In this document: in pieces, positions 47,368-57,224 of the stretch
Layout: every line of letters starts with the position of its first letter
Position numbering within the stretch: position 1 is the stretch's first letter
Assembly: GCF_047344985.1 (NCBI RefSeq)
Contig: NZ_CP178861.1
Coordinates: forward strand, 1,674,001 to 1,738,000
DNA: 64,000 bases
Reading direction: 5' to 3'
DNA from: Bdellovibrio sp047344985
GTDB lineage: Bacteria; Bdellovibrionota; Bdellovibrionia; Bdellovibrionales; Bdellovibrionaceae
Position numbers and translations under genes: made by a program
Notes under the pieces: generated by a model
Database searches by the model: none
The model's input: the letters and a program-made list of their open reading frames with translations, nothing else
What the model was told of the DNA's origin: nothing

Positions 47368-48642
47368 TTATTTTACGACGTAATCTTTCCAACGACTGAG
47401 CAAGACGGGCGTGAGCTGCGTATAGCAAACAGTTCCTTCCGTAGCCGTTTCTTTACGAAGGATTTGTGCTTCGCGACCCAAATCAAAAATTTTATACTCT
47501 TCAGCGCGCGGGAAGTAGAGCTGAACATCTGTCTGCATTTCGCTCACAGTAGCCGCCATGAGTTTTTTTAATTGCTCCATACCTTGTCCGGTCAAAGCAC
47601 TGACGAAAACTCTTGGATAGTGTTTCACTCTAAATTGACGTTCTAAAGGCGCGACATCGCACTTGTTATACACATGAATGATCTTTTTATCAGACCAGTT
47701 GAATTCTTTAATCAAGGCTTCAACGACTTCCACTTGTCTTTCCATATTTGGAGACGACAAATCAATTACATGAAGCAAAACATCTGCCTCTGATGATTCT
47801 TCAAGTGTTGCTTTAAAAGCCTCAATCAACTGAGTTGGAAGTTTACGAATAAATCCAACCGTATCTGTCACGACAGCTGGTGGTCCATCGGGTAAAAAAA
47901 TCTTGCGAGTTGTTGGATCCAAAGTCGCAAAGACTTGGTTCTTGGTCATCACTTGAGCACCCGTGAGGCGATTCAAAATTGAACTCTTTCCAGAGTTGGT
48001 ATAACCAATCAATGCAAAGGACGGAATCTCATGGCGTTTTCTGGATTGTCTGTGCTGCGCACGGTTCTGACGAACCCCTTCCAGTTTTTTCTTAATTAAA
48101 GCGACTCTTTCACGAATACGACGACGGTCATTTTCAAGAGCGGTTTCACCGGGACCTCGGGTTCCGATACCACCACCTTGACGAGAAAGAGATTCCAGCC
48201 ATGCGCCGACCATGCGAGGCATTTGATCGAGCAACTGTGCAAGTTCTACTTGAAGTTTTCCTTCAAAGGTTTGAGCTCTTTGCGCAAAAATATCAAGGAT
48301 CAGCTGATTGCGATCAACCACGCGGGCCTTCACGATTTGCGCTAAGTTTCTTTGTTGAACTCCGGAAAGCTGATGGTCCATGACGACGATATTGGCGCCG
48401 CTATCGCGGACCATTTCGGCGACTTCCTCGACCTTGCCCGTTCCGATAAGAGTTGCGGGATTCCATTGCGGCAGCACTTGGATCAAAGAACCAACGACTT
48501 CGCCTCCGGCTGCGGAGACAAGCTCTTCGAGTTCCAATAAATTTTCTTTGATTTCGCTGAGAGGTTCGGATTTCAATCCGACACCGATGACAATGGCTCT
48601 GTCTTGCTGAGTGACGTGGGCTTGATTAGTCAATTCGAACAA
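47368..48642 (-). CDS. hflX: GTPase HflX
   Basis: 424 residues. The N-terminal HflX domain includes QVLPQWNPATLIGTGKVEEV and RVVDRNQLILDIFAQRAQT, with SRQGGGIGTRGPGE just before the G domain. G1 is GYTNSGKSSIL, G3 DTVGFIR, G4 NKCD. It rescues stalled ribosomes and responds to heat. It ends with a C-terminal extension typical of the family. The reading frame opens with TTG at 48642 (GGAGG very close). A second TTG at 48633 has better spacing, so the start is uncertain. No hfq lies beside it. Confidence 0.95.
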   Translation of the reverse strand: MFELTNQAHVTQQDRAIVIGVGLKSEPLSEIKENLLELEELVSAAGGEVVGSLIQVLPQWNPATLIGTGKVEEVAEMVRDSGANIVVMDHQLSGVQQRNLAQIVKARVVDRNQLILDIFAQRAQTFEGKLQVELAQLLDQMPRMVGAWLESLSRQGGGIGTRGPGETALENDRRRIRERVALIKKKLEGVRQNRAQHRQSRKRHEIPSFALIGYTNSGKSSILNRLTGAQVMTKNQVFATLDPTTRKIFLPDGPPAVVTDTVGFIRKLPTQLIEAFKATLEESSEADVLLHVIDLSSPNMERQVEVVEALIKEFNWSDKKIIHVYNKCDVAPLERQFRVKHYPRVFVSALTGQGMEQLKKLMAATVSEMQTDVQLYFPRAEEYKIFDLGREAQILRKETATEGTVCYTQLTPVLLSRWKDYVVK

Positions 48643-48690
48643 TCCTCCCTTACAGACCTAAGGTTAGCACGCTTGAGGCGTGGGTCAAAG

Positions 48691-49791
48691 TTAAATTTTT
48701 GTCGAGATCAGTGATATAAGTCCGCCTGCCAAAATCAAGACGGCCGTGGGAATTCGGGCTTTCAAAATAAGAATGAGTGAGACGATAAATAGTGTCACCC
48801 CCATCCACGAGACAACGATAGACTCTCCAAAAGTCCAGATGGTTGAAAGTAGCAATCCCAAAGATCCTGCGACGACGCCAGCAAGAATGGCGCGAAACTT
48901 CGGTGAAGAATTGAGCTTTGCATAAAGCGGAATGCTTAAAGCAACAAACAAGAATGCCGGTAAGAAGATTCCTAAAGTTGCGACAACGGCTCCCGGAAGT
49001 CCATGCATCAGGTAGCCAATAAAACTGGCGGTTGTAAAGACGGGGCCCGGAGTGAATTGACCGACCGAAATCGCATCAAAAAGCTGCGCCTCTGTGAGCC
49101 AGGCGCGATTTTGTACAAACTCGGTTTGCAGAAAACTTAAAAGGACGTATCCACTTCCAAATAATAATGAACCGATTTTAAAAAAGACCCAAAACAAAGA
49201 TCCCAATTCGTTTTTTTGCAATAGAAAGCGGCCAGTAATGAAAAGAGCCATCAAGCCGCACGTCATAAGAATCAAAACTTCAGAAGATCCCCGAGCTTTC
49301 AAATAAACGCTGGCAATGAAAACAAATAGAAGCACGACGTTTTGTTTCTGCGCCCAGAAGTCTTTTTGTAGAACTTCAGTGAACTTTTGAATACGCAAAA
49401 AACTTTTAAAGAATCTTTCAAAAGCAAAGACGATCACAGCCAAAACCACGGCCTTTGCGCCTAAAAGAAAATCATGGACCGCAGGAAGGCTCGCGTACTG
49501 CGTATAAAAATAAGCGACTACAGTAACAATCAAAAAAGCGGGGAGGATAAAACTTATGCCTGCCAGCCAAAATCCCCACCATCCGGCTTGTTGGTAGCCA
49601 ATGTGAATTGCAAGCTCTGTCGAGTTCGGACCCGGGATAATATTTGTGAGCGCAATAAGATCTAAGAATTTTTCGCGGGAAAGCCATTTACGACGATGAA
49701 CGAATTCCTCTTCCATCATGGCGATGTGAGCTGCGGGGCCACCGAATGAAGTAGCCCCCAGCTTAAGAAACAACCAGATTAAATTAACCAC
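48691..49791 (-). CDS. chrA: Chromate transporter (ChrA, bidomain)
   Basis: 366 residues. Two homologous halves (CHR domains), each starting with a FFKxG/FGG or SGYVLL segment: WLFLKLGATSFGGPAAHIAMM near the N-terminus and FFKIGSLLFGSGYVLLSFLQ near residue 205. TPGP motifs lie in the second half (GQFTPGPVFTTASF) and NIIPGPNSTELA in the first. It exports chromate, or perhaps sulfate-like anions, using proton or other energy. About ten membrane helices. The GTG start overlaps the maeB stop by 8 bp. No chromate regulator gene is nearby. Confidence 0.92.
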   Translation of the reverse strand: MVNLIWLFLKLGATSFGGPAAHIAMMEEEFVHRRKWLSREKFLDLIALTNIIPGPNSTELAIHIGYQQAGWWGFWLAGISFILPAFLIVTVVAYFYTQYASLPAVHDFLLGAKAVVLAVIVFAFERFFKSFLRIQKFTEVLQKDFWAQKQNVVLLFVFIASVYLKARGSSEVLILMTCGLMALFITGRFLLQKNELGSLFWVFFKIGSLLFGSGYVLLSFLQTEFVQNRAWLTEAQLFDAISVGQFTPGPVFTTASFIGYLMHGLPGAVVATLGIFLPAFLFVALSIPLYAKLNSSPKFRAILAGVVAGSLGLLLSTIWTFGESIVVSWMGVTLFIVSLILILKARIPTAVLILAGGLISLISTKI

Positions 49792-52108
49792 GAGCTTTCA
49801 GAACATCTTTGATGAACTGAGCTTCAAGAGCCGTGAATACAACAGAGTTCACGATGCCATCTACAGTCGTTGTTCTTTGTAGAACGTTGGCTGATCTGCG
49901 TACACCCATCAAGAAAGGTCCAATCACCTCCACTTTGCCAATTTGTTGGATCAACTTGTAAGTGATGTTGGAAGATTCCAAGTTCGGGAACACAAGAACG
50001 TTGGCGCCGCCTTTAAGTTCTGAGAATGGGAAAAGTCTTTCCATGATCTCAGGATTCACAGCCGTGTCCGCTTGCATGTCACCATCAACGATAAGACCCG
50101 GGCGCAATTTTTTAACGATCTCTGCGGCACGTTTCATCTTCGCTGGAGTTTCACCGTCACCGCTGAAGTTTGAATAGCTGAGCATCGCAACACGCGGTTG
50201 AATACCGAAGTACTCAACGATCTTCGCCGCTTGCAAAGCAATTTGCGCACATTGTTCTGCTGTCGGGTTGAAGTTCACAGTCGTGTCTGAAAGAACCAAG
50301 AACTTGTCTTCAAGTAGAATGAAGTTCAAACCTGCGGGAACGCCATTTTGATAAATACCAATTGTTTGCAGGATTGGGCGAACGGCATCCGCATAATTGA
50401 TGGAAGAGCCCGTCACCATACCATCGGCGTCACCCATATGAACCATCATCGCCGCAAAGTAATTCGGCTCTGCCATGAGGCGTTCCGCCTCACGCAAGTT
50501 CACACCTTTACGTTGGCGTAAAGCATAGAGTTTCTCAACGAATGAATAGTACTTCGGATAGCTTGAAGGATGAATGATAGGAACATCCTTCAACATCGGA
50601 ATATCCAAGGCATTGATTTTTTCTTTTACGCGTTCCGGATAGCCAAGCAAAATTGGTTGGCAGATTCTTTCTTCAACCAAAGTCGCAAGAGCTTTCAAGA
50701 TTTTCGTGCTAGTTCCCTCTGGGAAAACAATTCTCGGAAGTTCGCCACCGTTGGCTGCTGCATTTTGATGAACGCGGTTGATCGCTGAACGGATGAAAAC
50801 TTTTGAAGGTCCTTGAAGAGCTTCCAAAGTGTCGCGGTAAGAATCCCAGTCTTCAATTTTTTTCGTCGCAACACCTGAATCCATCGCCGCTTTCGCAACT
50901 GCCGGAGCTACCCACATCAATACGCGTGTATCGAATGGTTTTGGAATCAAATACTCGCGACCAAATTTAAAGCTCTTACCACCGTAAGTCGCAGAAACTT
51001 TTTCTGGAACGTCTTCACGAGCGAGTTTTGCCAAAGCGTGAACAGCCGCTAGTTTCATCTCTTCGTTGATTTGTGTTGAACGCGTGTCCAAAGCACCACG
51101 GAAGATAGAAGGGAAGCCCAAAACGTTATTCACTTGGTTTGGATAATCTGAACGGCCTGTCGCGATGATGGCATCCGGACGAGCTGCACGCGCTTTATCC
51201 GGCGTGATCTCTGGCTCAGGATTTGCCATCGCAAAGATGATTGGATCTTTGGACATGTCTTTAAGCATTTCAGGAGTCAAAGCTCCCGCAACAGAAAGAC
51301 CGACGAAAACGTCAGCACCTTTTAAAGCCTCAGTCAAAGTGCGCGCTTCCGTTTCAGCCGCGAAGAACTCTTTGTATTTGTTCATACCCGCTGTGCGGCC
51401 TTTGTAGATCACACCTTGAGAGTCACACATGATGATGTTTTCACGACGTGCACCCAAAGCGATAAAGATTTTTGCGCAAGAGTTTGCAGAAGCTCCGGCA
51501 CCGTTTACAACGATGCGCACGTTTTCCATTTTACGATTCGTGATCGCGCAGGCATTAAGCAAAGCTGCGCCAGATACGATTGCAGTTCCGTGTTGGTCAT
51601 CATGGAAAACCGGAATGTTCATTTCTTTTTTCAAACGCTCTTCGATTTCAAAACACTCTGGCGCTTTGATATCTTCAAGATTGATTCCGCCGAATGTAGG
51701 TTCAAGAACGCGAACCGCATTACAGAATGTATCAACGTCATTCGTCGCGACTTCGATATCGAAAACATCAATGCCTGCGAATTGTTTAAAAAGAATTCCT
51801 TTTCCTTCCATCACGGGCTTACCCGCAGCTGGACCGATATTGCCAAGACCCAAAACGGCCGTTCCGTTAGAGATCACGGCAACAAGATTTCCTTTGGCCG
51901 TGTAGTCGTAAACTTTGGAAGGATCTTTTGCGATGGCCTTACAAGGAGCTGCCACACCTGGAGAGTAAGCAAGAGAAAGGTCTTTCTCAGTCGCGCAAGG
52001 CTTCGAAGAAATAACTTCGATTTTTCCTGGTTTGCCTTGTTGGTGGTAAAGCAGAGCTTCTTGATCAAGGTTGCTAATGCCAGTTTTGGTTTCAGTTTTC
52101 GTATCCAA
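49784..52108 (-). CDS. maeB: NADP-dependent malic enzyme with phosphotransacetylase-like domain
   Basis: 774 residues. The N-terminal malic enzyme domain (residues 1-425) has SLAYSPGVAAPCKAI, the metal site in VFHDDQHGTAIV, the dinucleotide-binding RIVVNGAGASANSCAKIF and FAMANPEPEITPD. The C-terminal half is the inactive-type phosphotransacetylase domain (IVFPEGTSTKILKAL, GMVTGSSINYADAV). It oxidatively decarboxylates malate to pyruvate, giving NADPH. The long form is allosterically regulated by acetyl-CoA. TTG start at 52108 with GGAG 5 bases before. The 435 bp upstream hold hairpins but no gene. Confidence 0.95.
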   Translation of the reverse strand: MDTKTETKTGISNLDQEALLYHQQGKPGKIEVISSKPCATEKDLSLAYSPGVAAPCKAIAKDPSKVYDYTAKGNLVAVISNGTAVLGLGNIGPAAGKPVMEGKGILFKQFAGIDVFDIEVATNDVDTFCNAVRVLEPTFGGINLEDIKAPECFEIEERLKKEMNIPVFHDDQHGTAIVSGAALLNACAITNRKMENVRIVVNGAGASANSCAKIFIALGARRENIIMCDSQGVIYKGRTAGMNKYKEFFAAETEARTLTEALKGADVFVGLSVAGALTPEMLKDMSKDPIIFAMANPEPEITPDKARAARPDAIIATGRSDYPNQVNNVLGFPSIFRGALDTRSTQINEEMKLAAVHALAKLAREDVPEKVSATYGGKSFKFGREYLIPKPFDTRVLMWVAPAVAKAAMDSGVATKKIEDWDSYRDTLEALQGPSKVFIRSAINRVHQNAAANGGELPRIVFPEGTSTKILKALATLVEERICQPILLGYPERVKEKINALDIPMLKDVPIIHPSSYPKYYSFVEKLYALRQRKGVNLREAERLMAEPNYFAAMMVHMGDADGMVTGSSINYADAVRPILQTIGIYQNGVPAGLNFILLEDKFLVLSDTTVNFNPTAEQCAQIALQAAKIVEYFGIQPRVAMLSYSNFSGDGETPAKMKRAAEIVKKLRPGLIVDGDMQADTAVNPEIMERLFPFSELKGGANVLVFPNLESSNITYKLIQQIGKVEVIGPFLMGVRRSANVLQRTTTVDGIVNSVVFTALEAQFIKDVLKARG

Positions 52109-52543
52109 GGAGGCTCCTTTGTTGTGCCTTTGCTAGCTGTTAAACGAGGCTCTCGATAAGAGAATTTTATCAACCCATTTCAAGGGGTTAGCGAAAGCCT
52201 TGCGACAAGTGCCATTACTCTACAAGAGGGGGCAAGAGAGGGTCAATGTATCGAGACTTTGGCGCAGGGGGTAAGTTCAGAGGAAGTCTCTGAGAAGGCT
52301 GCGCTAAAAATGAAAAAGCCTCCGTTAGTGTTTCGGCCCGCAAAGAGCGACACTTTCTCAAGTTTAGAGTTCTGCCTCTATAAAAGGCATTCTTTCTCAA
52401 GACAGATAAGGGTTTGAGCTTGCTGAAGACTAAGACGCGCACCGCGTCAGGTCTAGGCTGCTCACATTTCCCACTCTTTATATTTGGTGGAATGACCGAA
52501 AAGACATATGATTTTAATGGCTTATACAACTAAGGAGACGCGC
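52109..52543. other. 435-bp gene-free stretch between divergent maeB and fadI
   Basis: Nothing here looks coding. It must contain promoters for both directions. Small hairpins are visible (AACCC/GGGTT near 52170-52190, CTCTTATCGAGAG near 52150, TGCC-N9-GGCA around 52373-52394), none with a clear T-run. I cannot identify a fatty-acid regulator site. Confidence 0.5.
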
Positions 52544-53887
52544 ATGAAATCACCACGTGATGTGGTTCTTGTTGAAGGTGTTCGCACACCATTTGCAAAA
52601 GCGGGAACAAAACTTAAAAAAGTTCATCCTGCGGAACTCGGAAAAACAGCTCTTAAACAACTCATCGCTCAGACAAATTTGGATGTGAACAGTGTTGATG
52701 AAGTGATCATCGGTAACACAGGCAATCCTCCTGATGCAGTGAATATTTCGCGCGTTGTTGCTTTGAATGCAGGCATTCCACTTAAAACCTCAGCCTACAC
52801 TGTGCACAGAAACTGTGCTTCGGCTTTAGAGTCTATCTCTAACGGTTACGAAAAAATTAAATCAGGGACAATGGATGTAGTTCTTGCCGGTGGTACAGAG
52901 AGCATGTCACAAATGCCAACTCTTCCTCCAAAAAAGTTCCAAGATATTTACAACAATCTTTTTGCAGCAAAAGGTCCGAAGCAAGCCTTGCCGTTGTTGT
53001 GGCAGCTTTTCAAAGCGGACGTGAATCAAATCAAAGCTCTTCTTCAAGGCAATATGAAGGATGATTACTTCCCGCAAATTTCTGTGATGTTGGGACTGAC
53101 GGATCCTTTTGTTGGAATCAACATGGGACAAACAGCAGAGATCTTGGCGAAAGAGTGGGGCCTTTCTCGCGAGATGCAAGATAAGTTCGCTCTTCGCTCG
53201 CATCACTTGGCTGCCAAGGCGATGAAAGAAGGTCGTATGAAGGAAGAGTCCACACCTGTGTACTTGGCTCCTGAATACAAGGAAGTGATCGCGGATGACG
53301 TAGGTCCTCGTGACAATCAAACGATGGAAGCTTTGCAAAAACTAAAACCATTCTTTGATAAAGCCACAGGTTCTATCACGGCGGGGAATTCGTGCCCTAT
53401 CACGGATGGTGCTGCGATGGTGCTTTTGATGTCTCGTGAAAAAGCAGATTCACTTGGTTACAAACCACTTGCTAGAATTCGTTCTTACGCGTTTGCGGGT
53501 CTTGAGCCTGAGCGTATGGGACTTGGTCCTGCATATTCAACTCCAGTAGCGCTAAAGCGCGCGGGTCTTTCTTTGAAAGACATGGGCCTTGTTGAGTTGA
53601 ACGAAGCTTTTGCAGCTCAAGTGATGGCCTGCCAAAGAGCTTTGAACTCGGACAAATTCGCTCAAGAAAAATTGGGCTTGTCTGCAAAAGTGGGCGAGAT
53701 CAGCGATGACATCTTGAACGTCAACGGTGGAGCGATCGCATTGGGTCACCCCGTAGGCGCAACAGGAACACGCATTGTTCTTACATTGGCAAAAGAAATG
53801 AAACGCAGAAATGTTCAATTCGGTCTATCGACACTTTGTATTGGTGGCGGTCAAGGCGGATCGATGATTTTGGAGAACGAAGGTTAA
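52544..53887 (+). CDS. fadI: 3-ketoacyl-CoA thiolase
   Basis: 447 residues. Catalytic Cys91 in VHRNCASALES, the His of NGGAIALGHPVGATG and the second Cys in STLCIGGGQGGS. GGTESMSQMP and LNEAFAAQVMA are also thiolase signatures. It cleaves 3-ketoacyl-CoA to acetyl-CoA and a shortened acyl-CoA, the last beta-oxidation step. The length fits FadI-type rather than shorter biosynthetic thiolases. The ATG at 52544 has AAGGAG 7 bases before, and an ATG 12 codons upstream has none. It is followed by fadJ at 40 bp, so they form a thiolase/alpha-subunit pair as in fadI-fadJ operons. Confidence 0.9.
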   Translation: MKSPRDVVLVEGVRTPFAKAGTKLKKVHPAELGKTALKQLIAQTNLDVNSVDEVIIGNTGNPPDAVNISRVVALNAGIPLKTSAYTVHRNCASALESISNGYEKIKSGTMDVVLAGGTESMSQMPTLPPKKFQDIYNNLFAAKGPKQALPLLWQLFKADVNQIKALLQGNMKDDYFPQISVMLGLTDPFVGINMGQTAEILAKEWGLSREMQDKFALRSHHLAAKAMKEGRMKEESTPVYLAPEYKEVIADDVGPRDNQTMEALQKLKPFFDKATGSITAGNSCPITDGAAMVLLMSREKADSLGYKPLARIRSYAFAGLEPERMGLGPAYSTPVALKRAGLSLKDMGLVELNEAFAAQVMACQRALNSDKFAQEKLGLSAKVGEISDDILNVNGGAIALGHPVGATGTRIVLTLAKEMKRRNVQFGLSTLCIGGGQGGSMILENEG

Positions 53888-53927
53888 TACACCTCTCTAG
53901 CACGTTAGCAACTTAGGAGTATTCAGA

Positions 53928-56081
53928 ATGTCTATTCAAGAAAGTATTAAAATTGTTCCTCAAGGTGAGATCGCAGTTGTTGAGTTTGATCTTGTCGGGG
54001 AGAAAGTAAATAAATTTTCGACTCCAGTGATGATGAGACTTCAAGAAGTTCTTGGTGAGCTTAAGAAGTCTTCTTATAAAGCTGTGATCTTTAAATCTAA
54101 CAAACCAAAAATCTTTATTGCTGGTGCCGATATCGAAGAGATCAAAGGCATGACCACGAAAGAGCAGTTCGATGCTGCCGTTAAAGGCGGCCAAGATGTG
54201 ATGAACATGGTGGAAGATCTTCCAATGCCGACAATCGCTGCTGTGAATGGCGCTTGTATGGGTGGTGGTTGTGAGTTCATCTTGGCTTGTGATTATCGTA
54301 TTGCTTCTGAAGACAATTCGACAAAGATTGGTCTTCCGGAAATTCAGTTGGGTATCTTGCCAGGTTTTGGCGGAACTCAGCGTATGCCTCGCGTTCTTGG
54401 TTTGCAAGCCTCTTTGGATATCATCCTGGCTGGTAAATCAGTAAATGCAAAAAAAGCATTGAAGATCGGTCTTGTTGATAAAATGGTTCACCCGAACTTG
54501 CTTGATGAGCAAGCGGTGAAGTGGGCGAAAGAGATTATCGCAGGCGGCGGTAAAAAACGTCGTAAAAAGTTTGAAGCCAAAGGTGCGATGAACAAAGTTC
54601 TTGAGAGTGCTTTGGGTCGCGGCATTGTTTTCAAAAAAGCGCGCGAAGGTGTGATGAAGGCGACGAAGGGTCACTATCCCGCTCCTTTGAAAGCTCTTGA
54701 AGTCATTCAAAAAACTTACGGCATGTCTGATCGCGATGCGGGAATGCGCATTGAGCGTGAAGGTTTCTGTGAGTTGGGTGTGACGGAGATCTCTAAAAAC
54801 TTGATCCACGTTTACTATCTGACAGAGATGGTGAAAAAACAAAACGGTGTTCCAGGCGTTGACGTAAAACCAAAAGAAGTCAAAGCCATCGGTATCTTGG
54901 GGGCGGGAACAATGGGTGGCGGTATCGCCTATGTTGCTGCTGACAAAGGTATTCAAGTGCGCATGAAAGACTTAAACCAAGAAGCTTTGGGTAAAGGTCT
55001 TAAGCATGCCAGCGATCTTTGGATGAAGCTTGTGAAGCGTAAATCCATCGATAAATATCAATTTCAACAAAAGATGGATGCTGTTTCTGTAACAACGGAT
55101 TACTCCGGTTTTAAAAACTTGGACGTTGTTGTTGAAGCCATCGTTGAAGACATGGGTATCAAACAAAAAGTCATCGGTGAGTGCGCGGGTCAAATGCGCC
55201 CAGACGCGATCATCGCAACGAACACAAGTTCATTGTCTGTGACAGAGATGTCTAAAGGGCATCCTCGTCCAGAATACTTTGCGGGAATGCACTTCTTCAA
55301 TCCAGTGAACAAGATGCCTCTTGTTGAAGTTATTCGCGGCGAAAAGACTTCTGACGAAACTATTTCAACAATCTACGAATTGTCGAAGAAGATGGGCAAA
55401 ATGCCTGTCGTTGTTAAAGACGGTCCGGGCTTCTTGGTGAATCGTTTGCTCATGCCATACATGGCAGAAGCCGCGTTCTTGATGCAAGAAGGAATGAGTA
55501 TTGAAGTGGTTGATAAGGCTTACGTGCAAGATTTCGGTATGCCAATGGGACCTTTCGAGCTTATGGACGAAGTCGGTCTTGATGTGTGCTTGAAAGTTCT
55601 TAAGATCTTTAAGAAAGCTTTCGGAGACCGCATTGAAGTCGCTCCTTGTATGGAAGCTCTTGAAAAATCAGGAAGACTTGGTCGTAAAAACGGAAAAGGT
55701 TTTTATCACTATTCTGAAGACGGCAAGCGCGGTGACGTAGATCAATCTATTTACGCAGCTCTTGGCTTGGGACAACCAACAAATCCATACGATACAAAAG
55801 AGTGCATCGAGCGCGGTGTGTTTGCGATGGTGAACGAGGTGTCTTTGGCATTGATCGAAGACCGCATCGTAGAAACTCCAAATGAAGTAGACCTTGCGAT
55901 GATCATGGGTACGGGATTCCCTCCATTCCGCGGTGGTTTGATGAAGTACACTGACTCCGTTGGTACACAATACGTGGCCGATCAGTTGGCAATGTACGCT
56001 TCAAGTCGTAAAGCTTCTCGTTTGAAACCATCAACGCCGTTAACAAACATGGCGAAATCAAACAGCAAGTTTTATAAATAA
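53928..56081 (+). CDS. fadJ: Fatty acid oxidation complex alpha subunit (enoyl-CoA hydratase / 3-hydroxyacyl-CoA dehydrogenase)
   Basis: 717 residues. N-terminal crotonase domain (residues 1-190: AVNGACMGGGCEFILACDYRI and GLPEIQLGILPGFGGTQRMP, with the catalytic Glu positions). Then a 3-hydroxyacyl-CoA dehydrogenase domain (GILGAGTMGGGIAYVAADKG, residues about 324-343) and its C-terminal domains (HFFNPVNKMPLVEV, DGPGFLVNRLLMPY). It hydrates enoyl-CoA and oxidises the 3-hydroxyacyl-CoA with NAD. AGGAG lies 7 bases before the ATG. Works with the thiolase encoded upstream and FadD at 23.7 kb. A terminator follows. Confidence 0.95.
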   Translation: MSIQESIKIVPQGEIAVVEFDLVGEKVNKFSTPVMMRLQEVLGELKKSSYKAVIFKSNKPKIFIAGADIEEIKGMTTKEQFDAAVKGGQDVMNMVEDLPMPTIAAVNGACMGGGCEFILACDYRIASEDNSTKIGLPEIQLGILPGFGGTQRMPRVLGLQASLDIILAGKSVNAKKALKIGLVDKMVHPNLLDEQAVKWAKEIIAGGGKKRRKKFEAKGAMNKVLESALGRGIVFKKAREGVMKATKGHYPAPLKALEVIQKTYGMSDRDAGMRIEREGFCELGVTEISKNLIHVYYLTEMVKKQNGVPGVDVKPKEVKAIGILGAGTMGGGIAYVAADKGIQVRMKDLNQEALGKGLKHASDLWMKLVKRKSIDKYQFQQKMDAVSVTTDYSGFKNLDVVVEAIVEDMGIKQKVIGECAGQMRPDAIIATNTSSLSVTEMSKGHPRPEYFAGMHFFNPVNKMPLVEVIRGEKTSDETISTIYELSKKMGKMPVVVKDGPGFLVNRLLMPYMAEAAFLMQEGMSIEVVDKAYVQDFGMPMGPFELMDEVGLDVCLKVLKIFKKAFGDRIEVAPCMEALEKSGRLGRKNGKGFYHYSEDGKRGDVDQSIYAALGLGQPTNPYDTKECIERGVFAMVNEVSLALIEDRIVETPNEVDLAMIMGTGFPPFRGGLMKYTDSVGTQYVADQLAMYASSRKASRLKPSTPLTNMAKSNSKFYK

Positions 56082-56106
56082 TCAGTTCTAAAATTTAGAA
56101 TAAGTG

Positions 56107-56139
56107 AAAGAGCCAACTGAAGAAGTTGGCTCTTTTTTT
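56107..56139 (+). terminator. Terminator after fadJ
   Basis: AAAGAGCCAACT (56107-56118) pairs with AGTTGGCTCTTT (56124-56135), followed by T-run. Confidence 0.92.
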
Positions 56140-56272
56140 ATGTTGTAATCTTGGGGCTCTCTAGTGTCCAGTCGATGTTCGGACATGAAAGACGCTTTCG
56201 AAACTCGCTGTTTGAAATACCATTTTGCGACTGATGACTCCCTTTGCAAGAGGGGAGGTCATGGAGGTTCGT

Positions 56273-56665
56273 ATGAAAGAACAGAAATTAAAACGTGGTA
56301 TTTTGTGTTTGTATGCGGTGATCTTGGTTCAAGTCGGAATGGGTGTTTATACTTTATGGGCGACTGTAAACGCTTATATTAGCGTAAACAAGATCCTATC
56401 TGAAAATCCTGAATTGAATCTGCCATCATTTGGTTATGGAGCAATCAGCGGTTCGATTATCTGTTCGGTGCTGATGATCGTCCTAACTTACTATGTAATT
56501 AAGGATCTCAAACAGAAAAAGACATGGGCATGGGTGGGAGCGCTGGTAGTACTTTTATTCTCAGCTCCAAGTTTTGCTCTTCCAGCGTCGATCATCGGTT
56601 TGATCAGTTTGCTAGATGAAGAAGTTCGAAATGACTTCATCGCGGATTTGCAGAAAGCAATTTAA
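56273..56665 (+). CDS. Small membrane protein, unknown
   Basis: 130 residues with about three hydrophobic helices (near residues 10-32, 55-77, 86-107). I chose the ATG at 56273, which has GGAGG 6 bases upstream. An ATG at 56261 also has a nearby GGGGAGG site, so four extra residues are possible. It ends in a hydrophilic tail (LLDEEVRNDFIADLQKAI). No recognised family. A terminator directly follows, so it is a single-gene unit. Confidence 0.7.
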   Translation: MKEQKLKRGILCLYAVILVQVGMGVYTLWATVNAYISVNKILSENPELNLPSFGYGAISGSIICSVLMIVLTYYVIKDLKQKKTWAWVGALVVLLFSAPSFALPASIIGLISLLDEEVRNDFIADLQKAI

Positions 56666-56673
56666 TATTTCGA

Positions 56674-56698
56674 AGCCCACGGCAACGTGGGCTTTTTT
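56674..56698 (+). terminator. Terminator after the small membrane protein gene
   Basis: GCCCACG-GCAA-CGTGGGC stem with a T-run. Confidence 0.9.
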
Positions 56699-56805
56699 GT
56701 TGCAAGTTAGAAACATTTAAACAAAGCACTGCGGCAGATTTCCTCCAAAAATAACTTTCTCAAGAGTTCTTTTATAATTACTCCAGAGCAGAACTGGAGT
56801 TGTTC

Positions 56806-57169
56806 ATGATAAAAAATTGGATCGTTCTTGTCGTTTTATCGCTGACTATGATTTCTTGCGCGTCTCTCACCAAACAAGGTCAAGAGGCTTTGGAAGAGGG
56901 GAAGTACGAAAAAGCTCTTTCGTTGTTCGAGCAAGCCTATAAAAACAATTCCAATGACCCTGATGCGAGGGAGGGACTTCGCAAAGCTCGACAGATGTGG
57001 CTTGAGCGCAAGCTTATAGATGTGCGCTTGCTTCGTTTAGGAAGAAGCCTATCGCTGTGGTTATCAAGTCAGCGTGATGGCTCCAGAAAAGCTTCGTCAG
57101 TTTTATCTTAAAACGTGGCAGATTAAGTACGAGGACTGGCTTGATCTGATCAATGGAAATAAATCTTAA
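56806..57169 (+). pseudogene. TPR-like lipoprotein gene, probably frameshifted
   Basis: The frame from the ATG at 56806 (GGAG 6 bases upstream) encodes a lipoprotein signal with lipobox MISC and a TPR-like helix pair (ALEEGKYEKALSLFEQAYKNN). After about 78 residues the frame yields basic low-quality sequence to a stop at 57111. In the next frame, sequence from 57041 reads EEAYRCGYQVSVMAPEKLRQ and runs protein-like to a stop at 57167-57169, directly before a perfect terminator. Removing one G at 57040-57042 (TTAGGAAG) would join the two parts as LRLEEAYRCGYQ. Single-base insertion, a real frameshift mutation or a sequencing error are all possible. Confidence 0.55.
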
Positions 57170-57176
57170 ACAAAAA

Positions 57177-57204
57177 AAAGCCAACCCACTGAGGTTGGCT
57201 TTTT
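57177..57204. terminator. Terminator between frameshifted lipoprotein gene and the exported-protein gene
   Basis: AAAGCCAACC (57177-57186)/GGTTGGCTTT (57193-57202) stem with A- and T-runs on either side, so bidirectional. It lies just past the stop in the second frame at 57167, which supports 57169 as the intended gene end. Confidence 0.9.
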
Positions 57205-57224
57205 CGTTATGTAAGGCCGAGGTC

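Noticed and set aside
51416..52159. Plus-strand frame of 247 codons opposite maeB
   Set aside because: Antisense to a strongly conserved malic enzyme; no motif of its own.
52215..52529. Minus-strand frame of 104 codons between maeB and fadI
   Set aside because: No ribosome site, low-quality composition, would overlap the promoter region of both genes.
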